Shown: piece by piece, positions 53,185 through 61,837 of the stretch
Layout of the letters: each line of letters opens with the position of its first letter
Position numbering within the stretch: position 1 is the stretch's first letter
Assembly (NCBI RefSeq): GCF_028657195.3
Contig: NZ_JANCPR020000010.1
Coordinates: forward strand, 62,001 to 126,000
Direction of reading: 5' to 3'
DNA length: 64,000 nucleotides
Source: Streptomyces iconiensis
GTDB lineage: Bacteria > Actinomycetota > Actinomycetes > Streptomycetales > Streptomycetaceae
Notes under the pieces: model-generated
The model's database searches: none
What the model saw: only the letters and a program-made list of their open reading frames with translations
Told to the model about the DNA's origin: nothing
Translations under genes and position numbers: made by a program

Positions 53185-54228
53185 ATGACATCCTTAAACG
53201 GGCCAAAAGCTAATGAACTGGACACCGCCTGCATTGCCGCGTACGACCACGCCGTACGGCAGGGGGTCTTCACCAACAGCGAGATCGCCGAGCAACTCTC
53301 GTGCGACGCCGCCGAGGTGTCCCGCATTCGGAAGGTACTGACCGACCAGCGTCTGCTGGTCTGCTGCGGGCTCGACCAGCCGGCCGTCCCCGCCAGCCCT
53401 GAGCTGGCCGAGGCCGAGCTGTCCGCCGAACTGGAAGCGGACATCGCCGAGCGCAGGCAGCGGATAGTGATGATCCACCGCCAGATGCGCTCACTGACAC
53501 CTATCTACCGCAAACACTGGCAGGCGCCGTTCCCCTCCGGGGGTTCGCGGCTGATCGAGGACCCGGCGGAGGTGCGGCGCGAACTCGCGGCTGCCACCCG
53601 CAAATGCGCCCAGGAGGCGTTCACCGTGCAGCCTGGCGGCGGTCGCAGCCCGGGGACGCTCAACGAAGCGGTCGCCCGTGACACCGCGATGCTGGAGCGC
53701 GGCGTCAGCATGCGCATCCTCTACCAGCACACCGCGCGGGCGAGCCTGGCCACCCGTACCTATGTGCGCAAGGTCTCCGACGTGGGCGCCGAGGTACGCA
53801 CGGCCGACGAGATCTACGAACGGCTGATCATCTTCGACCGGGCCGTTGCCTTCGTCCCCCAGCAGCGCAAGGACGGCGGTGCGCCCGGTGCCGCGATCGT
53901 CACCGATCCGACGATCGTCCTCTTCCTGTGGAACCTGCACGACAAGATGTGGGCCGCGGCACGCCCCTACGATCCGTCCGAGGTCGAGTACACCAGCACC
54001 TCGGACGAGATCAAGACCTCGATACTGCGGCTGATGGCCACCGGCCTCAAGGACGACGTCATAGCCCGCAGGCTCGGCATGGCAACCCGCACCTGCCGCC
54101 GCTACATGGCGGGCATCATGGACGAACTCGGCGCCACCAGCCGCTTCCAGGCCGGAATGCGGGCCACGGCACTGGGCCTGGTGAAACGAGATCCCGGCCT
54201 CCCCGTGGAAAGCGGGGCTCCCGACTGA
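53185..54228 (+). CDS. LuxR-type transcriptional regulator with TrmB/PLD-like sensor region
   Basis: 347 residues. N-terminal winged helix (FTNSEIAEQLSCDAAEVSRIRKVLTDQRLL), a middle region of the PLD-like type found in TrmB-related regulators (MLERGVSMRILYQ, TADEIYERLIIFDRAVAFVP), and a C-terminal LuxR helix-turn-helix (LKDDVIARRLGMATRTCRRYMAGIMDELGATSRFQAG). Codon 4 (53194-53196) is TTA, so synthesis should wait for bldA tRNA during development. It is divergent from the NeuB unit and is the likely pathway-specific activator. Confidence 0.88.
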   Translation: MTSLNGPKANELDTACIAAYDHAVRQGVFTNSEIAEQLSCDAAEVSRIRKVLTDQRLLVCCGLDQPAVPASPELAEAELSAELEADIAERRQRIVMIHRQMRSLTPIYRKHWQAPFPSGGSRLIEDPAEVRRELAAATRKCAQEAFTVQPGGGRSPGTLNEAVARDTAMLERGVSMRILYQHTARASLATRTYVRKVSDVGAEVRTADEIYERLIIFDRAVAFVPQQRKDGGAPGAAIVTDPTIVLFLWNLHDKMWAAARPYDPSEVEYTSTSDEIKTSILRLMATGLKDDVIARRLGMATRTCRRYMAGIMDELGATSRFQAGMRATALGLVKRDPGLPVESGAPD

Positions 54229-54243
54229 CCCAGCCTCCGCACC

Positions 54244-54274
54244 GTGTGGCCGTCGGCAACACCGACGGCCACAC
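54244..54274. terminator. Perfect 13-bp hairpin after the LuxR gene
   Basis: GTGTGGCCGTCGG (54244-54256) and CCGACGGCCACAC (54262-54274) pair exactly around a 5-base loop, 15 bases after the stop. It is also positioned to end the convergent quinone reductase transcript. Confidence 0.88.
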
Positions 54275-54405
54275 CCGCGACGGCACTCGGTCCTCAACGG
54301 CAGCGGTTCGCCACGCACCCGTGCTCAACTCCTGGCGCACACACGGCGCTTGACCCGGCGAGGTGGTCGCCGGCTGCCCCGGCGGGGCCGTGTCCCGCCC
54401 GGTGC

Positions 54406-55404
54406 TCAGGGGAGCAGCAGCAGCTTTCCTGTCGTGGAACGCGCCTCCAGCAGCCGGTGCGCCTCCGCCGCGCCCTCCAGCGGCAACTCCCGCGAGATCA
54501 GCGGGCGGAGCGCGCCGGCGGCGCACAGAGCGAAGACCTCAGCCGCCCGGGACCGCAGCGCCGCGCTGTCCCGTACATGGTCAGCGAGCTTCGGCCGCGT
54601 CACGTACAGCGAACCGCCCGCGCGCAGCGCGCCCGTATCGAGCGGCGGGACGGGCCCGCTGGAGGCGCCGCACAGCACGAGCATGCCGCGGGGTCCCAGT
54701 GCGCCCAGGCTGTCCCCGAACGTGTCGGCGCCCACGGAGTCGTAGACGACCCGCGCACCGGCGCCGCCGGTCAGTTCCCGCACCCGCTCGGCGAAGCCCG
54801 CATAGCGCAGGGTGTGCCGGGCGCCCGCCTCCCGTGCCACCTTCTCCTTCTCGTCGCTGGACACCACGGCGATCACCGTCGCGCCCCGGTGCGCCGCCAG
54901 TTGCACCAGCAGCCGTCCGAGGCCGCCTGCGGCTGCCAGCACCACGACCGTCTCGCCCGCGCCGACCGGATGTGTGTCATGTGTCAGATAGTGCGCGGCC
55001 AGCCCCTGGAGCAGCACGGCGGCGGCGTCACGCGCCGTCACTCCGCCGGGCACGGGTACCAGCTTGCCCGCCGGCACAGCCGCGGTCTGCGCGTAGGCGC
55101 CCCTGTGGGTCGCATAGGCCACCGTGTCGCCCGCCGCGAAGCCACTCACGCCCTCGCCGGTCGCGAGGACCGTACCGGCGGCCTCCTGGCCCGGGACGAA
55201 GGGCAGTTCGCTGGCGTAGCTGCCGTCGCGGTAGTACACGTCGATGAAGTTGACGCCCACCGCAGCGTGCCGCACCAGAACGTGCCCCGCTTCAGGCGCT
55301 TTCCGCTCCGGCTCCCCAGCCTGACCCGGCCCCCCTGCCTGCTCCGGCTCCTCGACCACGAGCTGCTCCGGCCCTCCCGGCTTGTGCACGCGAACGGTCT
55401 TCAC
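54406..55404 (-). CDS. NADPH:quinone oxidoreductase-like medium-chain reductase (second copy)
   Basis: 332 residues from GTG 55404 with GGAGG 5 bases before. MDR motifs: VGVNFIDVYYRDG, HYLTHDTHPVGAGETVVVLAAAGGLGRLLVQLAAH, YDSVGADTFGDSLGALG. It is clearly paralogous to the reductase at 42980-44107 and lacks its long insertions, though it has its own Pro/Gly-rich insert near residue 25. Its start is inside the glutamate mutase E gene, with a 113-base overlap, and it ends the second minus-strand unit. Confidence 0.86.
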   Translation of the reverse strand: MKTVRVHKPGGPEQLVVEEPEQAGGPGQAGEPERKAPEAGHVLVRHAAVGVNFIDVYYRDGSYASELPFVPGQEAAGTVLATGEGVSGFAAGDTVAYATHRGAYAQTAAVPAGKLVPVPGGVTARDAAAVLLQGLAAHYLTHDTHPVGAGETVVVLAAAGGLGRLLVQLAAHRGATVIAVVSSDEKEKVAREAGARHTLRYAGFAERVRELTGGAGARVVYDSVGADTFGDSLGALGPRGMLVLCGASSGPVPPLDTGALRAGGSLYVTRPKLADHVRDSAALRSRAAEVFALCAAGALRPLISRELPLEGAAEAHRLLEARSTTGKLLLLP

Positions 55405-56788
55405 GGGGTCCTCCCAGGGGGTTGGCCTGCGTATCTCGGGCAGCGGTCTCGCCGAACAGCAGAGGGAAGTAGTTGATGTCCGCTGTGAGTTCGGCCAGCA
55501 GCGAGCCGATCTCCGGCGCCGTGCCCGAGCCGGAGCGCAGTTGCTCCCGGTGGCGGCGCAGGCTGCTCGGGGAGAGCGGCAGCCGGCCGGCGGAGAGATA
55601 GCGGATCGCTCCCGAGGGGTCCCGTCTGGGGATCACCTCGGACCGCGCGTGCTTGCTGGCGCTGAACGGGATGTCGAGCCGGCCGTCGGCGAATGCCTCG
55701 GCCACGGCGGCCTGGGTGCCGGGCCGTTCGAGCACCGGCTCCACGATCTCCGCCACCTCCGTCAGTATCCAGTCGAGCTCCTGGGCGGTCTGCTCCTCGT
55801 CCGGAGTGACGAAACCGAGCAGCGGTGAATTGGCCCGCTGGGCCAGCCGGATCCCGGCCGCGTTCGCCGCGGCGTCCGGGATGCCCAGCGCCTCCTGGTA
55901 GGTCTTGTTGAGCATCTTGGAGGCGCCACCGAGCCGTGCGACCAGCGCGCCGTAGAGGATCAGGTCCTCGGCGTGGTGACGCTCCTGGGGGAAGACCCCC
56001 ATGAACTCGTGGAACACCGCGTGCACGTCAGCTCCGGCCGGCACATAGCGCCTGGCCAGCAGCGGGATGGCGCGCAGCGCGGCAACGTCCTGGGCGACGT
56101 GCCCGCTCTGCGGATAGGCGACCGAGATGCACCGCACACCGGCGCGCGCGGCCAGCACCGCCTCCAGGACGCTGATGGCGAGGCTCACGGAGGGCGGGAT
56201 CAGCACGGCGGTGAGGGTGCCGAACAGCTCCCGGTCGACGATCACTCCCAGCTCGGCCAGCTCGCCGCAGCGCCGGTCCACCGCCTCCCAGGCGGCGAGC
56301 GAATCGGCGAGCGCCACGTCCTTGGAGTAGGGCAGGTTGTACGAGATACCGCCGCCTTCGAACGAGGTGATGCCGGATGCCACCGTGACCTCGAACATCA
56401 GCCGCGCGTCCGGGGAGCCGTGCCGGATCTGCAGCGGCGCCCGTACGGATTCGTTCAGCTCCCTGCCGCGCCGCCAGCCGTGCGCCACCAGCGGGTACCC
56501 GTTCAGTTCGCGCGGGCTGAGATGGGCGAGCCTGCGTGCACGCTCGAACTCGCCCAGCCGGGTGTGCGAGTCGATGGTGAGCGTGAGCAGATCGGGTGCG
56601 CCCTGCGCCTCCAGCTCTCCCAGCAGCTCGTACATGGCGTCATGGCCGCCCACGCCGCAGCGCGGCTGTACGGCCACCCGGCCGGTGTCGCGGGAGCGGG
56701 CCAGCACCTCGGCAGCCGACTCCTTGCCCAGCGAGCGGATATAAGCGACCGACTCCTCCAGCGGCGGGATCCCTGTGCTGTCCGTCAT
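55292..56788 (-). CDS. glmE: Glutamate mutase (methylaspartate mutase) E subunit
   Basis: 498 residues. Strong family features: VAVQPRCGVGGHDAMYELL, LTLTIDSHTRLGEFERA, LNGYPLVAHGWRRGRELN, SFEGGGISYNLPYSK and AYPQSGHVAQDVAALRAI. With subunit S and coenzyme B12 it interconverts L-glutamate and L-threo-3-methylaspartate. The conserved protein ends near YFPLLFGETAARDTQANPLGG. The last 40 residues or so are a Gly/Ala/Arg-rich extension read from DNA that also encodes the next gene's N terminus. Known Streptomyces homologues supply 3-methylaspartate to antibiotics. Confidence 0.93.
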   Translation of the reverse strand: MTDSTGIPPLEESVAYIRSLGKESAAEVLARSRDTGRVAVQPRCGVGGHDAMYELLGELEAQGAPDLLTLTIDSHTRLGEFERARRLAHLSPRELNGYPLVAHGWRRGRELNESVRAPLQIRHGSPDARLMFEVTVASGITSFEGGGISYNLPYSKDVALADSLAAWEAVDRRCGELAELGVIVDRELFGTLTAVLIPPSVSLAISVLEAVLAARAGVRCISVAYPQSGHVAQDVAALRAIPLLARRYVPAGADVHAVFHEFMGVFPQERHHAEDLILYGALVARLGGASKMLNKTYQEALGIPDAAANAAGIRLAQRANSPLLGFVTPDEEQTAQELDWILTEVAEIVEPVLERPGTQAAVAEAFADGRLDIPFSASKHARSEVIPRRDPSGAIRYLSAGRLPLSPSSLRRHREQLRSGSGTAPEIGSLLAELTADINYFPLLFGETAARDTQANPLGGPREDRSRAQAGRAGAARGRGAGAGRGAGSGWGAGAESA

Positions 56789-57318
56789 GACGCGGCGCGC
56801 GAGCGGGCAGCGGCCCTCCGCAGGTCCGCAACCCTCCGCAGGTCCGCGGCCCGCCGCTCGTCCCGCAACCGGTCGAGTACGGCGGGGAGTTCGGCGGGGT
56901 CCCCGAGTATGTGGTCGACCCCGAGCGCGTACAGCCGCTCCAGCGTGGCCTTCTCCTTGTGGCTGCCCACCGAGAGGTTGCCCCCGAGCACCACGGGGCA
57001 GGGGATCGCGCCGGACTCCTTGGCCTTCGGCAGGTCCCGCAGGTCCTCCTGAGCATGGCCGTTGAGGCTCCCGATGACGACGGCCTCCACCTCCGGATGC
57101 TCGGCACAGGCAGCCGCGAACTCGCTCACGGGAGTGCAGGTGCCCAGGTTGATCACCTCGAAGCCGAGGCTGCGCAGGGAGTGGGCGATGAGGTGGTTGG
57201 CCACGGCGTGCGCATCGCTCGCCGCGACACCGAGAACGACCGACCTGCGCTGCTGGTTCAGCTGGCTCTGAGTGCCCCGGCGGTCCTGATCGTGCCGGTG
57301 CGACGGCTGCTCTGTCAT
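56785..57318 (-). CDS. glmS: Glutamate mutase S (B12-binding) subunit
   Basis: 177 residues; ATGA overlap with glmE. The B12 domain shows VVLGVAASDAHAVANHLI, where the DxHxxG motif reads D-A-H-A-V-A. The lower-ligand His and its Asp are kept, but the glycine is alanine. VIGSLNGHAQED and VVLGGNLSVG follow the family. About 25 residues at the N terminus and an arginine/alanine-rich tail of about 25 residues are additional to the compact homologues of about 140 residues. It pairs with GlmE. Confidence 0.9.
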   Translation of the reverse strand: MTEQPSHRHDQDRRGTQSQLNQQRRSVVLGVAASDAHAVANHLIAHSLRSLGFEVINLGTCTPVSEFAAACAEHPEVEAVVIGSLNGHAQEDLRDLPKAKESGAIPCPVVLGGNLSVGSHKEKATLERLYALGVDHILGDPAELPAVLDRLRDERRAADLRRVADLRRAAARSRAAS

Positions 57319-57359
57319 GGCGATCCGTTCCTGATAGCTGTTCCTGTCGGTGGTGGCTC

Positions 57360-57458
57360 GTCAGTCATCGAAAGCGGCGCATGCCCGTCGTTGGTCGAAC
57401 GTCGCGTGCCCGTCGTCGGCCGAGCGCCGCACGTTCCCGTCAGTCGTCGAAAGCGGCG
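57360..57458. repeat. Duplicated 3' end of the desaturase gene
   Basis: A 20-base segment covering the last codons and stop of the desaturase (57439-57458) recurs with one change at 57360-57379. Between them lie two imperfect 25-bp units (57381-57405 and 57406-57430) with GCCCGTCGT in common. This points to repeated slippage at the gene end. Confidence 0.75.
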
Positions 57459-58636
57459 AAGAGTTCCCGCTTGCTCACCGAGGCCAGGCGCGTGGCGTTG
57501 TACTCGTCCGGGTCGGCTGCCGCCAGTGAGTCGAAGACCCGGTTGATGGCGGGTACGAGCCCCCAGACGTGCTCGTAGCCGGGCCAGCCGCGGTGTCCCG
57601 TCTCCAGGTCACGCTGCCGGGCGAAGAGGTAGTCGTGCCACTCCCTGCTCGACGGGTACCTGTGGTGGAAGTCGTGCACGACGGTGTCGCCCGTGAGCAC
57701 CAGGTAGCGGGTGGGAGCGTGCAGGAAGAGCATGCGCACGCTCCACCGGCACCACGCTCCCGCACCCCCGCCGGCGGGTGCCGCCTCACCGATGAATATG
57801 GCGTTGGTCAGGCCGGCGAAGTACTCACGGCCCTTGCGTACTTCGGCCTCCCTCGAAGGGAAGGTGTGTTTGACGCAGAGCCGCAGGATGTTGCTCATCT
57901 GGAACAGCGGAATCAGCGGCACGCACCACACCACGAGGAAAGCGGCCCAGGTACCGGTGGCGACGGTGGCCCCGAGCACGCCCCCGTACAGCAGCCCCGC
58001 CGTCACCTTCTCGACCGGCGCCGAGGCGGTCCAGAAGGACCGCGCCCGTGCGACAGCGAACCGGAGGTGGAAGAGCGGCGAGAACACCTTGCCGAGTACC
58101 CGCCGCCACATCTCGTCCCGCGTCATCCCCGGCGCCAGGCCCAGGCTGATCAGGAACGCCTGCACCGTGGGATCGCGCAGGGTCATGTGGTGGACGGCAT
58201 GGTGATCGGCCACATGTTCCCGGCAGTAGCGCTCGAAGTTCTGGATCACCAGAAGCGCGGCGGCGGCCCGGCCGATCACGGTGTCGGGCGTACGGCGCCG
58301 GTACATATTGCGGTGCGCGCACTGGTGGAAGATCATCATGCGCAGATTGCGCATGCCGTGCAGGGTGATCCCCCAGCCGACCGGCAGCAGCAACAGCCAC
58401 CAGCCCCCCAGGACCCATAGAGCGGTGGCGAGTGCCGTGCCGGCCGCCAATGCGCCCACGGCGGCGAGGAGATGATAGGTCGGCGTCCAGCGAGGCGGTT
58501 TCTGACCCGGGAGCGGTTTTCCGGTCAGCAGAGTCAGCCGGTGCTGAAGAAAGCCGGGCAGGGCCCGCATTGACTCACGGGGCTCCACTCCCCCAGCGCT
58601 TTCATGAACCGATGCTGCCCGTGCTGACTCCGCCAC
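57440..58636 (-). CDS. Membrane fatty acid desaturase/hydroxylase-type di-iron enzyme
   Basis: 398 residues from GTG; an ATG at codon 23 (58570) is a possible start. Several membrane helices carry the three histidine boxes: FHQCAHRN (HxxxH), HVADHHAVHH, and VVHDFHHRYP (HxxHH). The superfamily uses di-iron and O2 for desaturation or hydroxylation, mostly of acyl chains. Between the DTGWD-peptide gene and glmS it may act on a pathway intermediate instead. The gap to glmS is 121 bases. Confidence 0.88.
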   Translation of the reverse strand: MAESARAASVHESAGGVEPRESMRALPGFLQHRLTLLTGKPLPGQKPPRWTPTYHLLAAVGALAAGTALATALWVLGGWWLLLLPVGWGITLHGMRNLRMMIFHQCAHRNMYRRRTPDTVIGRAAAALLVIQNFERYCREHVADHHAVHHMTLRDPTVQAFLISLGLAPGMTRDEMWRRVLGKVFSPLFHLRFAVARARSFWTASAPVEKVTAGLLYGGVLGATVATGTWAAFLVVWCVPLIPLFQMSNILRLCVKHTFPSREAEVRKGREYFAGLTNAIFIGEAAPAGGGAGAWCRWSVRMLFLHAPTRYLVLTGDTVVHDFHHRYPSSREWHDYLFARQRDLETGHRGWPGYEHVWGLVPAINRVFDSLAAADPDEYNATRLASVSKRELFAAFDD

Positions 58637-58728
58637 CGTTCCGCCCCTCTCGGCATTCCCGTCACACCGCCCGGAAAAGCGTTCTCAGGCCCGGCCACGC
58701 AATCTGGATCGCGCCGGACCGAACTCGC

Positions 58729-58947
58729 TCAGTCCCAGCCGGTGTCTTCGCCTGATCCGGGTGCATACGGACGGGGAACGTCCCATCCCGTATCACCGGC
58801 ACCGTTCTCTCCCGTGCTCTTGGCGAACGGCCGCTGACTGTCCCAACCTGTGTCACCGGGACCCAAAAGCACGAACGCTGCCCCGCCCACGATCAGTGCG
58901 GGAGAGATTGCCGCGACTACGGCTCTGGAAATACGACTGCCAGACAT
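58729..58947 (-). CDS. Small membrane-anchored or exported peptide with three DTGWD motifs
   Basis: 72 residues. GGGGGGC lies about 6 bases before the ATG, a convincing ribosome site. A positively charged start (residues 1-8) and a hydrophobic helix (about 9-28) suggest export or anchoring. The remaining 44 residues hold DTGWD at 32-36, 52-56 and 68-72, the last ending exactly at the stop. The first two are followed by SQRPFA and VPRPYA. I do not recognise the family. It is the first gene of the unit with desaturase and glutamate mutase. A modified-peptide precursor, a carrier or a surface peptide are all possible. Confidence 0.75.
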   Translation of the reverse strand: MSGSRISRAVVAAISPALIVGGAAFVLLGPGDTGWDSQRPFAKSTGENGAGDTGWDVPRPYAPGSGEDTGWD

Positions 58948-59005
58948 CTTCTGCCCCCCATAGAACGACTACTCGTCGATCACCCATGAATTGCCGGCGG
59001 CTCAG

Positions 59006-59102
59006 ATACTGCCATCAACGGACAGCCCGCAGCGCCGACATTCAGCGAAGTACGGTGGCCTCAAAGGGACTGACCAGAAGTGGACATGGACAGAACGGGC
59101 AG
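59006..59102. promoter_or_regulatory. Copy 2 of the ~97-bp control element
   Basis: ATACTGCCATC (59006-59016) and AGTGGAC-N2-GGAC-N-GAACGGGCA (59079-59101) are 73 bases apart, exactly as in copy 1. The right-hand 30 bases between them also agree at about 18 positions. It lies directly upstream of the DTGWD-peptide gene. The perfect palindrome of copy 1 is reduced to the single half-site AGTGGAC. No regulator gene follows on the plus strand. Confidence 0.6.
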
Positions 59103-59139
59103 CTGGCCACTGACGGCCGGGGCGTAAAAGGGGCGGGGA

Positions 59140-59178
59140 GGCGGCGCTTCCACGGCTCTCACCAGGGAAGGCGTCGCC
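59140..59178 (-). terminator. Hairpin directly after the dialkylglycine decarboxylase-like gene
   Basis: GGCGGCGCTTCC (59140-59151) pairs, with one mismatch and one bulge, with GGAAGGCGTCGCC (59166-59178), only 3 bases past the stop codon. It would separate that gene from the peptide-desaturase unit. Confidence 0.55.
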
Positions 59179-59181
59179 TGC

Positions 59182-60624
<1,443 letters not shown>

Positions 60625-60951
60625 CTACGGCCGCTTCGGTGCCCGGCGGGTACGCCGCTGGGGAGCGGCGCGCCGCGCCGTCGGCGGGGTCGCTCGGCGC
60701 TCGGAGCGCGGGGTCGAACAGGTGGGGCAGAAGTAGCCGAAGGTCTGGATGAACGTCCAGCCCTGTTCCTTGATGTAGTCGGCGGCCTCGGCTCCACTGT
60801 GGGTGATGTGGCCGATCACGTCTTCCTCGATCGGCGGCGGCGAGGTCTCGATCACGAGGTCGAACACGGCACGCGTACCGCAGTCCGCCGCATCGCAGGC
60901 GAGATAGAACCTCACCAGCCCCGGCCCCTTGCCATCCGTCATCAGACTCAT
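60625..60951 (-). CDS. Small cysteine-pair protein of unknown function
   Basis: 108 residues. CDAADC near the N terminus and CPTC near residue 75 form two cysteine pairs that could bind zinc. Between them is an acidic linker, and the last 30 residues are an Arg/Pro/Thr-rich basic tail. Conserved-looking pieces are VRFYLACDAADCG and GWTFIQTFGYFCPTC. I do not recognise the family; a nucleic-acid-binding or zinc-ribbon protein is possible. Confidence 0.65.
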   Translation of the reverse strand: MSLMTDGKGPGLVRFYLACDAADCGTRAVFDLVIETSPPPIEEDVIGHITHSGAEAADYIKEQGWTFIQTFGYFCPTCSTPRSERRATPPTARRAAPQRRTRRAPKRP

Positions 60952-60979
60952 CCTCTACGCATAGCACTGCGAACGGGAC

Positions 60980-61019
60980 GCCGGGGCCCGCTTCCCGGAA
61001 ATGGGATGCGGGCCCCGGC
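60980..61019. terminator. Perfect 12-bp hairpin after the Kunitz-like gene
   Basis: GCCGGGGCCCGC (60980-60991) and GCGGGCCCCGGC (61008-61019) pair exactly, with a further TCCC/GGGA pairing inside. It lies 53 bases past the stop of the gene at 61072-61377 and upstream of the next minus-strand gene. Confidence 0.82.
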
Positions 61020-61071
61020 TCAGGCACCACGCCCGGCAGCGGCGACGGGCGGTCGGCGGTCGGCGGTCGGC

Positions 61072-61377
61072 TCAACTGCCGCAGGTGTGCTCGCAGTCGC
61101 CGTAGTTGTCGAAGTACTCGTCGCGGCGGAGCGGTGCGCGCTCCTGGTCGGCCATGACGCACATGCCCTGCGCCCTGTCGTAGTACCAGCGCACCTCGTC
61201 CTGGGAGATGGTCCCCCAAAGGGTGGGGTCGCACTGGCTGTTGATCGCCTGCGCGTGACCCCGCGCCGAGGCGTGCTGCGAAGGTGCCGCGGTCGCGTGC
61301 GCGGGCGAGGGTGCGAGTACGGCTCCGGCAGCGGCGACGACGGCGAGGGCGGTGAGGGACTGCTTGAGGTGGTTCAT
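61072..61377 (-). CDS. Secreted Kunitz/BPTI-like small protein with two disulfides
   Basis: 101 residues with AGGAGA 7 bases before the ATG. Residues 1-29 are a signal peptide (hydrophobic core, then PAHA-TA). The mature part has four cysteines, Cys49, Cys73, Cys95 and Cys99. Spacing 24-22-4 is close to the 25-21-4 of Kunitz cysteines 1, 3, 5 and 6, and RWYYDRAQGMC and GDCEHTC match the Kunitz core. Cysteines 2 and 4, the pair that ties the inhibitory loop, are absent. Protease inhibition is possible but uncertain. Confidence 0.72.
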   Translation of the reverse strand: MNHLKQSLTALAVVAAAGAVLAPSPAHATAAPSQHASARGHAQAINSQCDPTLWGTISQDEVRWYYDRAQGMCVMADQERAPLRRDEYFDNYGDCEHTCGS

Positions 61378-61766
61378 GGTCTTTCTCCTGAAGGATGTCG
61401 CTGATGAGGCTGATGCCGAATTGGCTGCTGCCATGTTCCTGACTCTTTGTGCGGACGCTGAGGGAAGGGGAGCCGAGGGAAGGGGAGCCGAGGGAAGGGG
61501 ATACGTATCGGGTGCGTGTCCTTTCCGCTGTTCTTCCGGCACCGGCCAGGGCAAAACCCGCGCCGCCGCCCGTTGGCCCTGTCGGGTGGAACGGGAGCCG
61601 CCGGAGCGCTCACGACGGCGATACGGCAGAAATCCCGCGCCGTTCGGAACGGAGGGCTCAGTCGCCCCGTACGTACGCCGACGCCGACCCGGCGCCGAGG
61701 GCGGCATCGAGGCCCGGCGCTTGAGCCCGATGCTTGAGCCCGGTGCTTGAGGCCGGCAGCCGGAAG
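61378..61766. repeat. Gene-free stretch with two short tandem repeats
   Basis: No supportable gene. A 15-bp unit AGGGAAGGGGAGCCG is repeated almost three times at 61461-61505. A 13-bp unit starting GCTTGAGCC is repeated three times at 61719-61756. The stretch includes the promoter region of the Kunitz-like gene. Confidence 0.7.
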
Positions 61767-61796
61767 CCCCGGCCGGTCCTGACGGGCCGGCCGGGG
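61767..61796 (-). terminator. 10-bp hairpin after the secreted 525-residue protein gene
   Basis: CCCCGGCCGG (61767-61776) and CCGGCCGGGG (61787-61796) pair exactly around a 10-base loop, about 40 bases past the stop codon at 61838. Confidence 0.75.
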
Positions 61797-61837
61797 CCGG
61801 CGGCCCGACCGGGGCCGCACGGTGGCGGAACGCGGGC

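Noticed and set aside
57319..57439. Cobalamin riboswitch before glmS/glmE
   Set aside because: The 121-base gap lacks any B12-box-like sequence and is filled by the duplicated desaturase 3' end.
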